Notes under the pieces: generated by a model | What the model was told of the DNA's origin: nothing | Seen by the model: only the letters and a program-made list of their open reading frames with translations | Databases searched by the model: none | In this document: piece by piece, positions 11,722-22,895 of the stretch | How the letters are laid out: the number at the start of each line of letters is the position of its first letter | How positions within the stretch are numbered: the stretch's first letter is position 1 | Assembly: GCA_029204225.1 (NCBI GenBank) | Contig: CM055099.1 | Span: 58,231,982-58,295,981 of the forward strand | DNA length: 64,000 nucleotides | Reading direction: 5' to 3' | From: Diphasiastrum complanatum | Taxonomy: Eukaryota > Streptophyta > Lycopodiopsida > Lycopodiales > Lycopodiaceae | Made by a program: the position numbers and the translations under genes

Positions 11722-12340
11722 ACTCCAAAACTTTGCTTTCCATCTGCTAGATTTATGGCTTGATCTAACTTGTTGCCAATTTCTGAAGAAAATCCTAGTC
11801 TTTTCTCTTTTGAGGAAAAACTCAACTCATGTTGGATATCACCCATGCTCAGTGAGTTTAAGTTTTGAATATAGCCATCCCAATGAAGACCAACTACTCT
11901 AGAGAAGATCTCCCTTGAAATTGCCCTTTCCAACTTTTGACGTCCTGCTTGCATTTGGTGGGCGCTGTCGCAAATGAAACTAACCAAAGTAATATGCTAG
12001 CCATCCATCCTTTTCAAACATTGAGTCACTCCATTGCCATTCACGTGAGAGTGGTTGAACTACGAATCTGTCCTACGGACTCTATAATCCTCTTTATTTG
12101 ATGATATTAACCTTCAAAAGAAAAGTTCCTTCTCGAGCTTAACAGCTCCTTGTATCACAAGCAATCATGCAAACCATGAAAAGCACAAGTACTAAGACTC
12201 ACCACAAATACATACAAGTAAGAAACTCAGACAGGTTTACTAACAAGTAACAAAGACAAGGCCCCCCTTTAAGATAGCTCTGCCAAGGACATTTGCCTTG
12301 CCGTGCCCACACAAATCAATTGCAGAATCAACCCATGGAG
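11722..12340 (-). mobile_element. Decayed fragment of family A/B interior
   Basis: It aligns with minus-strand interior sequence of A2 at about 6855-7490 (shared cccatgctcagtgagtt and ccatccatcctt) but is clearly more diverged. It abuts copia fragment D1 at 12340 with no target duplication, so one side was lost by deletion or recombination. Confidence 0.7.
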
Positions 12341-12779
12341 ATCTAGATGTAGATCTATTATAAGGTAGTCTATGTGACTTTGACAAAGCACAAGACTCAC
12401 AAACATGATTGATGCTAGTTAAGGAACTTGGAAGACCAATCACAACTTGCTTTCTAGCCATTACCTCCAATGCTTTGAAGTTGAGATGTCCCATCCTCTT
12501 ATGCCAAACCTCTTGAATGGATATTTGCTCACTTTTCACACATCCAACTTGGCTAGCAATAACACAAGCATCTAGTTTGAATAACTTCCCTTGCCTTTTA
12601 CCTTTTGCAATCAAGACATCCTTTCTTTTGATCATACAAGCATCTCCATCAAACTCCACTTTAAGACCTTTGCTTAGCAATTGACTCACACTAAGTAGGT
12701 TTTTAGTAATAGTAGGTATGAACAAAACATCCTTCAAATGAACATTCCTATTTGTAGAGAGAGGAATAGGAATTGTTCC
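12341..12779 (-). pseudogene. Copia element D1, part 1: GAG-pre-integrase region
   Basis: The minus strand encodes a copia protein segment with TKNLLSVSQ, GKLFKLDA, WHKRMGHLN and CESCALSKSHRLPY, the linker and HHCC zinc region that precedes copia integrase. It is most similar to copia-2 and D2 in this window. The frame runs out of copia into family A sequence at 12340, so the rest of integrase, RT and RNase H is missing. Its upstream half continues at 14621 beyond nested element C. Confidence 0.82.
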
Positions 12780-12787
12780 TAAAAAAA

Positions 12788-13010
12788 CAAAATGTTTCTA
12801 TTACCAAAGCTCTACTAGCTCTCGACTCCCAACCTGACGAATACCTCAAAGACCTCGAAAATGAAGACCTCAAAGACGAAATGTTTGTGAACAACATGAA
12901 CAATAGGAGAAGGCCAAACGACACGAAAGGAAGATATTCGAGACATTTGAAGGTTGAGTACTTTCGACATGTCACACACGAAAGGACCAAGAAGATCAAA
13001 GAAGATCAAA
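12788..13010 (+). pseudogene. Gag-like middle segment of element C
   Basis: The frame includes NVSITKALLALDS and continues to THERTKK. The start resembles the part of copia F gag (about 44695) that follows its N-terminal domain (SSFIENSITLDLAS). It therefore looks like the segment that should follow the gag N-terminus at 13755-13985, but it lies upstream of it with an LTR between. Assignment rests on a short resemblance. Confidence 0.4.
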
Positions 13011-13642
13011 GAAGTACCGTAAAGTACAAATCCCTTATATGATATGATGATGTCAACAGAAGAGCGTTAGGACATGCCTAATCTGTTGCTCTTGTAATCT
13101 ACGATTAGTTATAGATTGTTTAATATATCTAATCCGAAATGCTACTCTGAATATATGTAGTTGCTAGATGCACTAAATACATAGACACAGACAGACAAAA
13201 ATACAGAATAGGGAAGTTTGCCAGTGAGCGAGACAATTTTGTAAGAAGAATTCACAGAGATCCACGAAGTTCGCTAGTAAGTGAGACATTGTTCATGGGA
13301 GAACACTACTTTTTCTCATGCCAATGCGCTATGTGGGTCTACCACACAATGCTTGAAACCAAGAGGATCAATAGATGATGTTGTAGCCATTATGCACATA
13401 TCCGATTGTCTGATCTTGATTGAATTATTTTCTGCTTATTGTTCGTGTATCTCATTCACTTGTTTCATCTATTCTGCACATAGGTTCAATCTTGTTAAAT
13501 GTTGAATTAACTTAAACGTACGTCAACAATGTTTGTCTACATTCTAGAGGCTTGTAGGAATGATATAGCAGACAGTGACCAGCAATCATATCCAAACTCC
13601 ATCCATATTCATCCGCGTTTCATTTCACTTCGATTCGCTTCA
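13011..13642 (+). repeat. Direct repeat 1 (LTR) of element C
   Basis: The 632 bp recur at 14002-14620. It ends GCTTCA and is followed one base later by a primer-binding site (13644-13655), so it works as a 5' LTR. The exact 5' edge is uncertain because homology begins in gaagtaccgtaaagtac, upstream of the first plausible TG. Confidence 0.7.
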
Positions 13643-13643
13643 A

Positions 13644-13655
13644 TGGTATCAGAGA
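13644..13655 (+). other. Primer-binding site of element C
   Basis: TGGTATCAGAGA, initiator-Met tRNA type, one base after the repeat end. Confidence 0.75.
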
Positions 13656-13754
13656 TTGACATAGTCTAACATAGCGACAAAGCTATCAAATCTAGGAGAC
13701 AAACATTTAAAACAAGAAACCAGAAAGAACAACTGAAGAACACGATCTACAGTA

Positions 13755-13985
13755 ATGGCTTCAATAAGCAGTATACAATCAAAGATCTGCACAATCCTCG
13801 ACTCATCAGGGTCTAACTTCCTAGCATGGAAGGTTAAGACCTCTCTTATACTAAAGGGAGAAGGATTATTTCCCTGGGTAGATGGCACCGAAGAGATGCC
13901 TACAACTACAGGCAAGGAGCTACACGAATGGAGAGAGAAGAATGACAAGGTCGTAGCTGTGTTGTCATCATCCATTGAGGAAAAG
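13755..13985 (+). pseudogene. Copia gag N-terminus of element C
   Basis: From an ATG at 13755 it encodes the N-terminal copia gag domain (FLAWKVKTSL, then PWVDGT), close to the gag start at 44471 (FLAWKVRTSL). After about 77 codons it runs into the sequence leading into direct repeat 2, so zinc knuckle and pol are missing. It cannot supply proteins for transposition. Confidence 0.75.
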
Positions 13986-14001
13986 GACCAGGAAGATCCA
14001 A

Positions 14002-14620
14002 GAAGTACCGTAAAGTACAAATCCTTGATATGATATGATGACATCAGCAAAAGAGCGTTAGGACATGCCTAATCCACCGCTCTTGTAATCTATGATTAGT
14101 TATAGATTGTTTGATAATTAGAAATGTTACTTTGAATATATGCAGTTGCTAGATGCACTAAATACACAGACACAGATAGACAAAAATATAGAATAGAGAA
14201 GTCCACCAGTGAGCAAGACAATTTTGTAAGTAGGATTCACAGAGATCCAAGAAGTCCGCTAGTAAGCGAGATACTGTTCGTGGGAGAACACTTCCTTCTC
14301 TCATGCCAATGCACTGTGTGGGTTTGTCACACAATGCTTGAAACCAAGAGGATCAATAGATGATGTTGTAGCCGTTATGCACATATAGTTGTTTGATATT
14401 GATTGAACTATTGTCTACTTATTGTTTGTGTATCTCATTCACTTGTTTCATCTATTTTGCACATAGGTTCAATCTTGTTGAATGATGAATTAACTTAAAC
14501 GTAAGTCAGCAGTGTTTGTCTACATTCTGGGGGCTTGTAGGAATGATATAGCAGGCCGTGATCAGCAATCATATCTGAACTTTATCTGAATTTATTTGCA
14601 TTTCACTTCGATTTGCTTCA
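14002..14620 (+). repeat. Direct repeat 2 (3' LTR) of element C
   Basis: This 619-bp copy of 13011-13642 ends GCTTCA where D1 resumes. The two copies differ at many sites and by small indels, so the insertion is not recent. Confidence 0.7.
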
Positions 14621-15596
14621 ATGCCAATCCCTTTGATTGCACACTCACCATCATTGGCCATGTAGATCACCCTCTTGTCATATCCATATGCCAATAAAGA
14701 AGTGAAATACTCCTTGTGAAAAGTCATGTGTGAGCTTGCTCCACTATCAATCCATCATGGATCAATATCTTTAACAATAGAACTCAAACATGAAGACCTC
14801 ACAAAAGCATCATCCTTTGTGTTTTAAACACCATCCTCATCAAGAGTTAGATTACCTTGCTTGTCTCCTTGATGTATCTTCCTTTTGTATCAATCACTAG
14901 CAAAATGCTCCTTGATGCCACAATGGAAGCACTTCAATTTAGACCTATCTTTCTTCTTATCAAAAGAAGAAGACTCACCATGATCTTGTCCTTTAGACCA
15001 CTTGCTCTTACCTTTGCCCTTGAATTTTTCTTTGATGAACATAGCCTCTTCTCCATCATGAGATGTTGATGTAGATTCACATCTTGCTTGAAACCTATAT
15101 TCCCCATTGATCAAGATCTCTTGAAGATCCATCAAATTTGGAAAAGTTCTTTGAATAGTAAGGCTTTGCACAATGTTAGCATGAGCATCCAACAAACCAT
15201 TAAGAATAACTTGAACAAGCTCTCCTTCCTTACTACTCTCATCAATGCAAGCTAAATCATCATTTAAAGCCTTCACTCTCAAAACAAAAGTATTAGGATT
15301 TTCTTCCTTATTTTACAAACTTTGAAAGATTTGTCTTCTTAGAGTCAACACTCTAGGTGTAGACTTGGTTTCATAAAGCTTCCCAAGCCTCCAAAGATGA
15401 TATCCACTTACGAATCTCCTTAAGTAGCTTATTGGTAACATTCATCTTGATCATGTGTAGAGCTCTTTTAGATCTCTTGTCATACCTCCCTTGATCTTGT
15501 TGTGCCATGGGTCTTTCCTCCAATGTCCATCAACTCATGCATCTCAAGAAGTGATTTCATTATCACCTTCTATGTAGAGTAGTTGGATGAGGTAAG
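14621..15596 (-). pseudogene. Copia element D1, part 2: gag and protease
   Basis: On the minus strand this is the 5' half of D1. A gag region starts within the first codons of the domain at 15596, with the zinc knuckle CFHCGIKEHFASD at about 14890-14930 (final Cys not in frame). The protease region follows (WIDSGASSHM in related copies; decayed here). Several stops and frameshifts break it. Its gag start is cut by the 3' LTR of D2 at 15597, showing that D2 inserted into D1. Confidence 0.78.
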
Positions 15597-16241
15597 TGTG
15601 AAAGATTTGGGATCAATTCAAATCCAAATCATCTATAGATCTTTGGTTACAAAAACAAGCAATTCACCGATCTTGCCAATGTAGAAAAATTAGCATCTAC
15701 ACACAAAATAGAATGCTAAGTCTAATAGAACTTGATCAAACATCTAATGTTCATACAACAATAGTAACCTACTCTATAATAGTACCCTACTCTATTTCAC
15801 ACAAGTGGATTCGAAAATATCAATAACAAATCATTCTACACATAAAATTGCAAGATATCACAAGTAGAGTGCACAATGGATAGTAGAATCCAAGAGAACC
15901 ATGTATAAGCATAAATGAGGTAAGAGAGGTAGAATATCAGCCTTCTCTCATGTGTGTACAACTATATATAACAGATCCATGAGTATTCAAAAGTTTGGTT
16001 TCCCTCCAAAATGATAAAACCCTAACATAAAGTGACTAGGTCCCATGAACATTATTCAAATCTGAATCTAGTAGTAACTCAAATTTCTAGCTTTCCCCAG
16101 TAATTTCAAGTGCATTTAGACTAATATGACTATAAAAAGTAAATGTCTAAGTCTACTATGAAATTGGCCTCAATTGCCAAATAAACAAATGTAGCATTTG
16201 ACTTGACTCAATATTGATCAAACTAGTTGAAATCTCTCACA
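15597..16241 (-). repeat. 3' LTR of copia element D2
   Basis: The 645-bp LTR begins TGTGAGAGATT on the minus strand directly after the purine tract gaagagggag, and ends ATCTTTCACA at 15597. The same end occurs at 19615. The palindrome kept in other copia LTRs is changed here (cacacaagtgga). Confidence 0.88.
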
Positions 16242-19200
16242 CTCCCTCTTCAACTAGTTTTAGCATAGACTTTGATAACACTCCAAGTGATGGCCTATGA
16301 TTCATAAACATCTCCTTTTCCAATGCTTTGGTGAAGATATCAGTTACACATTCCCTTGAGGAAACATGTTGAAGCTCCACCTCCTTTAGCATGACTTGCT
16401 CCCTCACAAAGTGGTTTGCCACCTCAATGTGCTTGCTACTAGCATGAAAGATAGGATTGGTTGCCAAATTTTGGGCTGATATATTGTCGCAAAATATGGT
16501 TGGGCTCTCTAGAAAATCCAGCAAGTGTAGATCCTTGATCATCCTCTTGATCCATACCATCTCCTTTGTGCAATGTGTAAGTGCTTTGTACTCCGCCTCA
16601 CTAGATGACAATGAGAGAGTCGTTTGTTTCTTTGATATTTATGATATAGCTCCATCACCTATGAAAATGCAATAAGCACTTATGGATTTCCTATCCATTT
16701 TGTCTCCACTATCATAGTCCGAATCTGAAAATCCAAAAAGATTAGATGACGATCTCTCATACAATATGCCAAAATCTCGAGTTCCCATGATATACCTCAA
16801 AACTCGTTTTCCTAGCTTCTAGTGCTCTCCACTTGGATCCTGCATGAATTGACTCAATCTTCCAACACAATATCTTAGATCTGGTCTTGTAATGGTTAGA
16901 TAGATGAGTGATCCAACTAGCTTTCTATAGAGAGTAATGTCCTCGAAGGATCTTTCATTACCTCTTATAGTTAGCTTTACATTAGACTCCATTGGTGTAT
17001 CTCAAGCTTTTGCATCTACCATATGAAATCTTTCTAGAATAGAATCAACATACTTCTCTTGCAAATGAAAGTAGATTGAGAAGTCCTAATTACCTCTATT
17101 CCCAAAATTTAGTGTAGGGACCAAGATCATGCACATCAAATTCCTTCTTAAGAGCACTCTTGATATCCTCCACATCAAATTATTTCTTAAGAGCACTCTT
17201 GATATCCTCCACATCTTGATTGTCTCCACCAGTCAAGATAATATCATCCATATAGATTAGCAAGATGGTAACAAAATTTTCAGCAAGCCTATAATAAAGT
17301 GAATGATCATACTCACTCATAACAAACCCCTTGAGAGAGTAAAAAAATGTTAAGCTTATCATACCAACTCCTTGGTGCTTGCTTAAGACCATATAAGCTC
17401 TTTTGTAGAAGACACACATGATTTGGCTTTGAAGTAGAAATGTAGCTCTTGGGCTGCTCCATGTACACTTCCTCCTCAAGATCACCATTCAAGAATGCAT
17501 TTTAATGTCCAATTGCCATAGATCCCATCCATAAAGAGTAGCAAGTGAAATAATGACCCGAATGCTCACCATCTCTGCCACAGGTGCAAAAGTCTCATCA
17601 TAGTCAATGCCATGCTCTTGAGCATATTTTTTTGCCACTAACCTTTTCTTGTACTTGTTTATAGATCCATCTTGGTTTGCCTTCACCTTGAAGATCCATT
17701 TGCATCCAGTAGCTTTCTTGTCCTTGGGTAACTTCACCAATCTCCATGTTTCATTCTTCATGAAAGCTTGATACTCAAGATCCATTGCTTGGATCCACTC
17801 CTCTATGTTTCTTGCTTCATCTACACATGTAGGTTCATCAAAAGAGGTTAGGAAAACAACATAATTTCCAGAAACTACTTGCTTACCCTTTTCATCATAT
17901 GTGAGCCTTGAAGGTGTTTGCCTTTGCCTTGATGTTCTTCTTGGCTTTTGACTTGATGAAGGTCCTTCATCATCACCATCCAAAGTAAGATACATAACAT
18001 CATCATCAAGATTGTTAGATCCATCCACATCATCAACATCAATAGTACTTAAAAGTCACTTTTGGAATGTTCCCCTCATAAAAAATGACATCTCTAAAAA
18101 CAATCACTTTGTTAGTAGGATGAATGTAAACCTTGTAGGCTTTACTCACCTCACTATATCCAACAAGTATACCTTTTCTTGAAGATGGATCCTCCTTGGT
18201 CCTATCATCAAGAGTAATGTTGACATAGCATGTGAATCCAAAAGTTTTGAGAAAGCTGACACTCGGCCTCCTCTCGAATAGCATTTCAAAAGGTGTCCTT
18301 CCATCCAAAATAGCACTCGGCACAAGAAATTGACACACAACAAAGCTTGATCCCAAAATGGTTTATCAAGGTTAGCACTTAACCTCATGGATTTGGTATT
18401 CTCACAAAGAGTCCTATTCTTCCTTTCAGCCACTCCATTTTGTTGTGGGTTCCTTGGTGTTGTATACTCCCTCTTGATCCCATGCTCATCACAAAAAGCA
18501 TTGAACTTGGTAGATATGTACTCTCCACCATTGTCACTCCTCAAGCACTTGATCCTTGTGGAAAATTGATCCTCCCCTGCATTCTTGAACTTGAAAAAAA
18601 CATCAAACACTTCACCTTTGCTCTTTAGTAAATAGATCCAACAAAATCTACTAAAATCATCAATGAAAGTTACATACATCTTAGCTCCACTATTGCTGAT
18701 TTTAGTAATTTCATGAATATCCGAATGTACAACCTGAAAAGGCTTTGTAGATCTAGATGTAGATATAGTATAAGATAGTTTATGTGACTTTGACAGACTC
18801 ACAAACATGATTGATGCTACTTAAGGAACTTGGAGGACCAACCACGACCTTCTTTCTTGCGATTACCTCCAATGACCTGAAATTGAGGTGTCCCATCCTC
18901 TTATGCCAAGCCTCTTGAATAGATATTTGCTCTCTTGCAACACATCCAACTTGGTTAGCAATAACACAAGCATCTAGTTTGAACAACTTCCCTTGTCTTT
19001 TACATTTTGCAACTAGGATATCCTTCCTTTTGATCATACAAGCATCTCCATCAAACTCCACTTTGAGGCCTTTACTTAGCAATTGACTCACACTAAGCAA
19101 ATTCTTGGTAATAGATGGAATAAACAAGACATCTTCCAAATGAACATTCCTATTTGTAGAGAGAGGAATAGGAATTGTGCCAATCCCTTTGATTGCACAC

Positions 19201-19500
19201 TCACCATCATTGGCCGTGTAGATCTCCCTCGTGTCATCTCCATATGCCAACAAAGATGTGAAGCATTCTTTATGAAAAGTCATGTGTGAGCTTGCACCAC
19301 TATCAATCCACCATGGATCTAGATCTCCATCATTAGCAAGCATACATGAAGACATCACAAAAGCATCATCATTTGTATCTTGAACATCCAAACCATCCTC
19401 ATCAAGAGTAAGATTACCTAGCTTGTCTCCTTGATCTCTTCTCTTCTTGTAGCACTTATTTGCAAAGTATCCTTTGATGCCACAATAGAATCCAATCTAC
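16237..19500 (-). pseudogene. Copia element D2 polyprotein, gag deleted and frameshifted
   Basis: Minus-strand domains in order: half of a zinc knuckle (19440-19500), protease with WWIDSGASSHM (about 19315), HKRMGHLN and the HHCC region (about 18880), integrase with HSDIHE, SDNGGEY and NGVAERKNRT (18400-18740), RT with YDETFAPVAEM and YMDDIILTG (17225-17620), and RNase H with SEAEYKAL and SKHIEV (16390-16610). A one-base loss at about 17500 breaks the RT frame before AFLNG, and other shifts occur at 18030-18360 and 18780. The final TGA (16239-16237) lies in the 3' LTR. Most of gag is missing. Closest relative here is copia-2. Confidence 0.88.
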
Positions 19501-19602
19501 ATATGCAAGAAACTTGATTTTGGTGTAGAATCCTAGCTAGCATGCTCTAGCATTGATATCTTTTCCAAAACATCCATGCCTCCTTCATAACCTGAAACAC
19601 AA

Positions 19603-19614
19603 GCTCTGATACCA
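19603..19614 (-). other. Primer-binding site of D2
   Basis: Minus strand TGGTATCAGAGC, directly next to the LTR end at 19615. Confidence 0.85.
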
Positions 19615-19895
19615 TGTGAAAGATTTGGGATCAATTCATATCTAAATCATCTAAAAATGTTTGGTTACAAAAACAAGCAATTCACCAATCTTGCCAATGT
19701 AGAAAAATTAGCATCTACACACAAAATAGAATGCTAACTCTAATAGAACTTGATCAAAGATAAATAAAAACATCAATAGAAGATACTTTCCATACAACAA
19801 TAGTACCCTACTCTATTTCACACGTGTGGATCCGAAAATAGCAATAACAAATCATTCTACACATAAAATTGCAAGATATCACAAGTAGAGTGCAC
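19615..19895 (-). repeat. 5' LTR of D2, truncated
   Basis: The 281 bp match the end of the 3' LTR (15597 onward) but stop at 19895, so the outer ~360 bp and the target duplication are lost. It keeps TTCACACGTGTGGA at 19817-19830. Confidence 0.85.
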
Positions 19896-19965
19896 TGGCG
19901 ACGGGCTTCCCCAGGCCACCACCGCTAGACCACCCTCAATGTTTTACCCCCGCTTTTTAGGGCGG
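19896..19965. other. GC-rich insert with hairpin between two copia remnants
   Basis: About 70 bp unlike either neighbour. It contains ACCCCCGC, an 8-base loop of TTTTTAGG type, then GCGGGGGT, a perfect 8-bp stem. It separates the truncated D2 LTR from element E, which begins in mid zinc knuckle. No identity could be assigned. Confidence 0.5.
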
Positions 19966-20485
19966 GGGTTATTGTGGGATAAAAGGACATTTTGCAAATG
20001 AATGTCATAAGAAGCAAAGTAATGAAGGTAGCAAGCAAAAAAACTTTTGTACTTCTAATGAGGATCTAGATTCTTGTGATTCTCTCATGATGTGTTCTTC
20101 AAGTCTAATGTCAAGTGGAAGTGACAAGGATTCATGGTGGATAGATAGTGGATCTAGTTCACACATGACTAGTCGCAAGGAGTCCTTTACTTCGTTGATC
20201 TCTTATGTTGGAACCAAGAAAGTGGTTCACATGCCAATTGGTGGTGAGTGTATGATCAAAGGTATTGGCTCAATTCCTATTTGTCTTTCTACTAATAGGA
20301 ATGCAAGGCTTGATGGTGTTCTTTACATTCCTTCACTTTCAAGGAATTTGCTAAGTGTTGTTCAAATGTTAAAGAAAGAGTACAAGACAAAGTTTGTTGG
20401 AGATGTTTGCTTCATTACTAAGGGAGATGTCTTGATTGCTAGGGGCAATAGACAAGGTAGACTTTAAAAGCTTGATGCATTTGTT
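19966..20485 (+). pseudogene. Copia derivative E: zinc-knuckle end, protease and GAG-pre-integrase linker
   Basis: The frame starts inside a zinc knuckle (YCGIKGHFANEC at about 19968-20003). It continues through protease (DSWWIDSGSSSHMTS, about 20130-20175) and the linker (SRNLLSVVQ, RQGRL), then KLDAFV. One TAA at 20465-20467 replaces the Tyr/Phe codon of the usual GKLYKLDA motif, and the same frame then stays open to 20941. All upstream gag, leader and 5' LTR are missing. It is related to D2 and copia-2 but clearly diverged. Confidence 0.8.
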
Positions 20486-22745
20486 ATGTCCAACAAGAGA
20501 AATGAAATGCATGTTGGTGGTTCTCTCAACTTTCAAAAGTCAATTCCTAGCTTCAATAAGATTGATAGATCTTATGCAAAGTCTAAAGAGCTTCCTTATG
20601 CTAGATCTAGGTTGAGATCTAATGAGCTTCTTGGAGATAGTTATTGTTGTGCTAACTTGGCAACTTTTGGTGAATCTATGATCAAGGCTTTGGACTCATT
20701 GGATCTTGAAGAGGGACTAGTGCTACCTACTAGTCAAATGGAGTCATGTGGTGCTAAATTAGTATCATGTTTGAACTCTTCTACTCATAGATTTCAAGTC
20801 TTGGTGGATAACTACATGGCAAGTGCAAAAATGGAAAAGCTAAGAAGAGATCTAACTTCATCAATGGAGGTTATGAAAACTCTTCTTTGGAAATGGTTGT
20901 TGCTAATGACTTATTTACTCATTTGGAAAAAGATGGTGCTTTGAGCATGATTGAAGAAAAAGCTTCTTTTGCATCTTTAAGTGATGAGTCCAAGAAACTC
21001 ATTTGTGCACCAAGTGGTGTCACACACATGTATTCATAAAGAAAGTAGATCAAAAGGTTCTATTATAAGACTTGGTGAGGAAGATCTCAAGTCAAAAGGG
21101 AGAGATGAATGTGAAGTGTTCAAAGTTAGATGTACTTTGAATGATGCTTTTGTGAATGATAGTGAGGTTTCATTATCATTACCTATATCATTGATTAGAA
21201 GTCCAGGTTTGAAAAGAAAAATTACTTCAATCATTCTTATGTTGAAGGTACTATGTATTCTTTTCATGGCTTCTAATGTTCAAGATTCTTCCATTTCTTA
21301 TGATGCAACTATCAAGAGGGAGATTGCTAACTTTTGTGGTGTGATCATTAAGAGGGAGTCTTGTGAAGGAAAGGGCAAAGGAAGAGTGACTCTTGGGAAG
21401 ATCCAAGGCATGGATATTACATCTCTTCATCAACTCAAAGGATGCTATGATTGTGGTGGAGTGTTCATGCCTGGTCAAGATGGCAAAAGGTTGGATGAAG
21501 AAGACTATATGGAGCAATTCAAGTGGCAATTTCTTCAAGGCAAGGAAGATCTCATTGAGGTTTGGTTTGAACTCAAATGGGCTGGTTTGATTAGGTTTGA
21601 TACTCAACTTCATCTACTCTACTTCATGTTGGATAGAATTGTAGAAATCTATCTTTTGGTTTATGGTGGACATTGTTTTCACTAACTATAGTGAAAGGTT
21701 GAATCAAGCATTGATGAGATCTTGTGGGATGTTAATCATCAGGTCTGAAGATGTTTATAAATGCAAATTCCTTGATGTTGTATTGGAAGATCAAGATGTT
21801 GATCTTGAATTGCTTAATCAACACCAAGAGGCAAGTAGCAATTGGAAGCTAGTCAAAAGCATCAAAGGGGAGCCACATGGGCAAAGCAATTTGGATATGT
21901 TTTTACAGGTTCTTGAAGGTTCAAGTAAGGTTCTTGGAGCAGCAAGGAAGTGTCCTTCCACTCTACCTTACTTTTTAAATCTCATGTATGAACATTGTCA
22001 TGTCAATGTGTTGGAATTGTCAAAATTCAATGAAACTAGTTCCATAGCTTTGCATCCTTTGGATCTTGGAGATGGAATAGTTATCATTGCTGGTTTTTAT
22101 GGTCAAGTACATGCATTCATTCAAATCTTGAAAGATATTGAAGTGATCAATATGTTTACTTTTGAGCGAAGTTCAAGATCTGGCATCCTAGTGTTTGCAA
22201 ATTGGCAAATTGTTGACAATGTAGGATCAAGGGTTGTATGCAAATCTTGTGGAGATACTTCAAGTATTTCAAGTTTAGGTTCTGCTCATTTAAATGGAGT
22301 AGAGAACACATCATTTTGGCATTCATTCACTCAAGGGCTTTCATGGATTGGAGATCTACAAAGGCAAGGTGGTGATGGAGGTTCATTCATGGAGATACAT
22401 GTTGCATTCACTATGGGACATAGTGAAATGTGGAGAAGACATGCAAACACTTGTTGGTACTTTCACTTACAACTTGTTTGCTGCTTTTTTATAGAGAATT
22501 GAAAGGTGGATACATGGAGGAATCCTTTCATTATGATTCTATGTTCTTTTACATGTATCTTGTTCACCATTCTATGTAAAATTGATGTAAGAAATAGTGA
22601 AGCATCCTATATGGACACTATTATCTATATCAATTATGTTGTACTTCATATTGTACATATTAGAACACTTGAGAAGAGATCTATTATCATGAAGGAGATC
22701 ATTCTTAGGCTGGAGCAAAGTAGTGCTATAAAACTAGCAAGTTAA
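20486..22745 (+). pseudogene. Copia derivative E: unrecognised coding-like region in place of integrase and RT
   Basis: About 2.26 kb with long plus-strand open stretches: 20486-20944 (in frame with the upstream protease), 20981-21685 (234 codons, same frame after a short multi-stop gap that reads open in another frame, FTHLEKDGALSMIEEK), and 21663-22502 (279 codons from an ATG). Early residues weakly echo copia integrase (SKELPYARSRLRS like SKSHRLPYTRSISRS; CCANL like LCANF). The rest shows no DD35E, no YVDD and no RNase H motif. I do not recognise the proteins. They could be captured host sequence or a very diverged element domain. Confidence 0.5.
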
Positions 22746-22748
22746 GTT

Positions 22749-22758
22749 GAAGAGGGAG
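22749..22758 (+). other. Polypurine tract of element E
   Basis: gaagagggag directly before the LTR, the same tract as in copia-2 and D2. Confidence 0.75.
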
Positions 22759-22895
22759 TGTGAAAATTGTCAACATTTCCTAGCTAGTTCGAGGCCTAAA
22801 TTGGCAATTTTTGTACATAGTTTTGGATTTAACCTTTCACACGTGTGAAAGAGGCCTAGATACTCTTATTCTAGTATATAATTCATATTGAAGAG
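22759..22895 (+). repeat. 3' LTR of copia derivative E, truncated
   Basis: It starts TGTGAAAATTGTCAAC, like the copia-2 LTR, and carries TTCACACGTGTGAA at 22836-22849. Sequence changes to an unrelated copia fragment at about 22895, so most of the LTR is lost. Confidence 0.75.

Larger units (their letters stand above)
12780..14620 (+). mobile_element. Copia derivative C, permuted and internally deleted, nested in D1
   Basis: It interrupts D1 between 12779 and 14621. The flanks GTTCC and ATGCC are each one change from GTGCC, the sequence at this site in related D2, so they fit a decayed 5-bp target duplication. Order: a gag-like middle segment (12788-13010), direct repeat 1 (13011-13642), primer site, gag N-terminus (13755-13985), direct repeat 2 (14002-14620). 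No protease, integrase or RT is present. Confidence 0.65.

Noticed and set aside
19930-19960. GC hairpin followed by T residues as a bacterial-type terminator or a Helitron 3' end
   Set aside because: The context is eukaryotic, the T-run is in the loop and not after the stem, and no CTRR end follows.
21034-21613. Minus-strand frames within element E
   Set aside because: They are antisense shadows of the plus-strand open stretches, which continue the protease frame.
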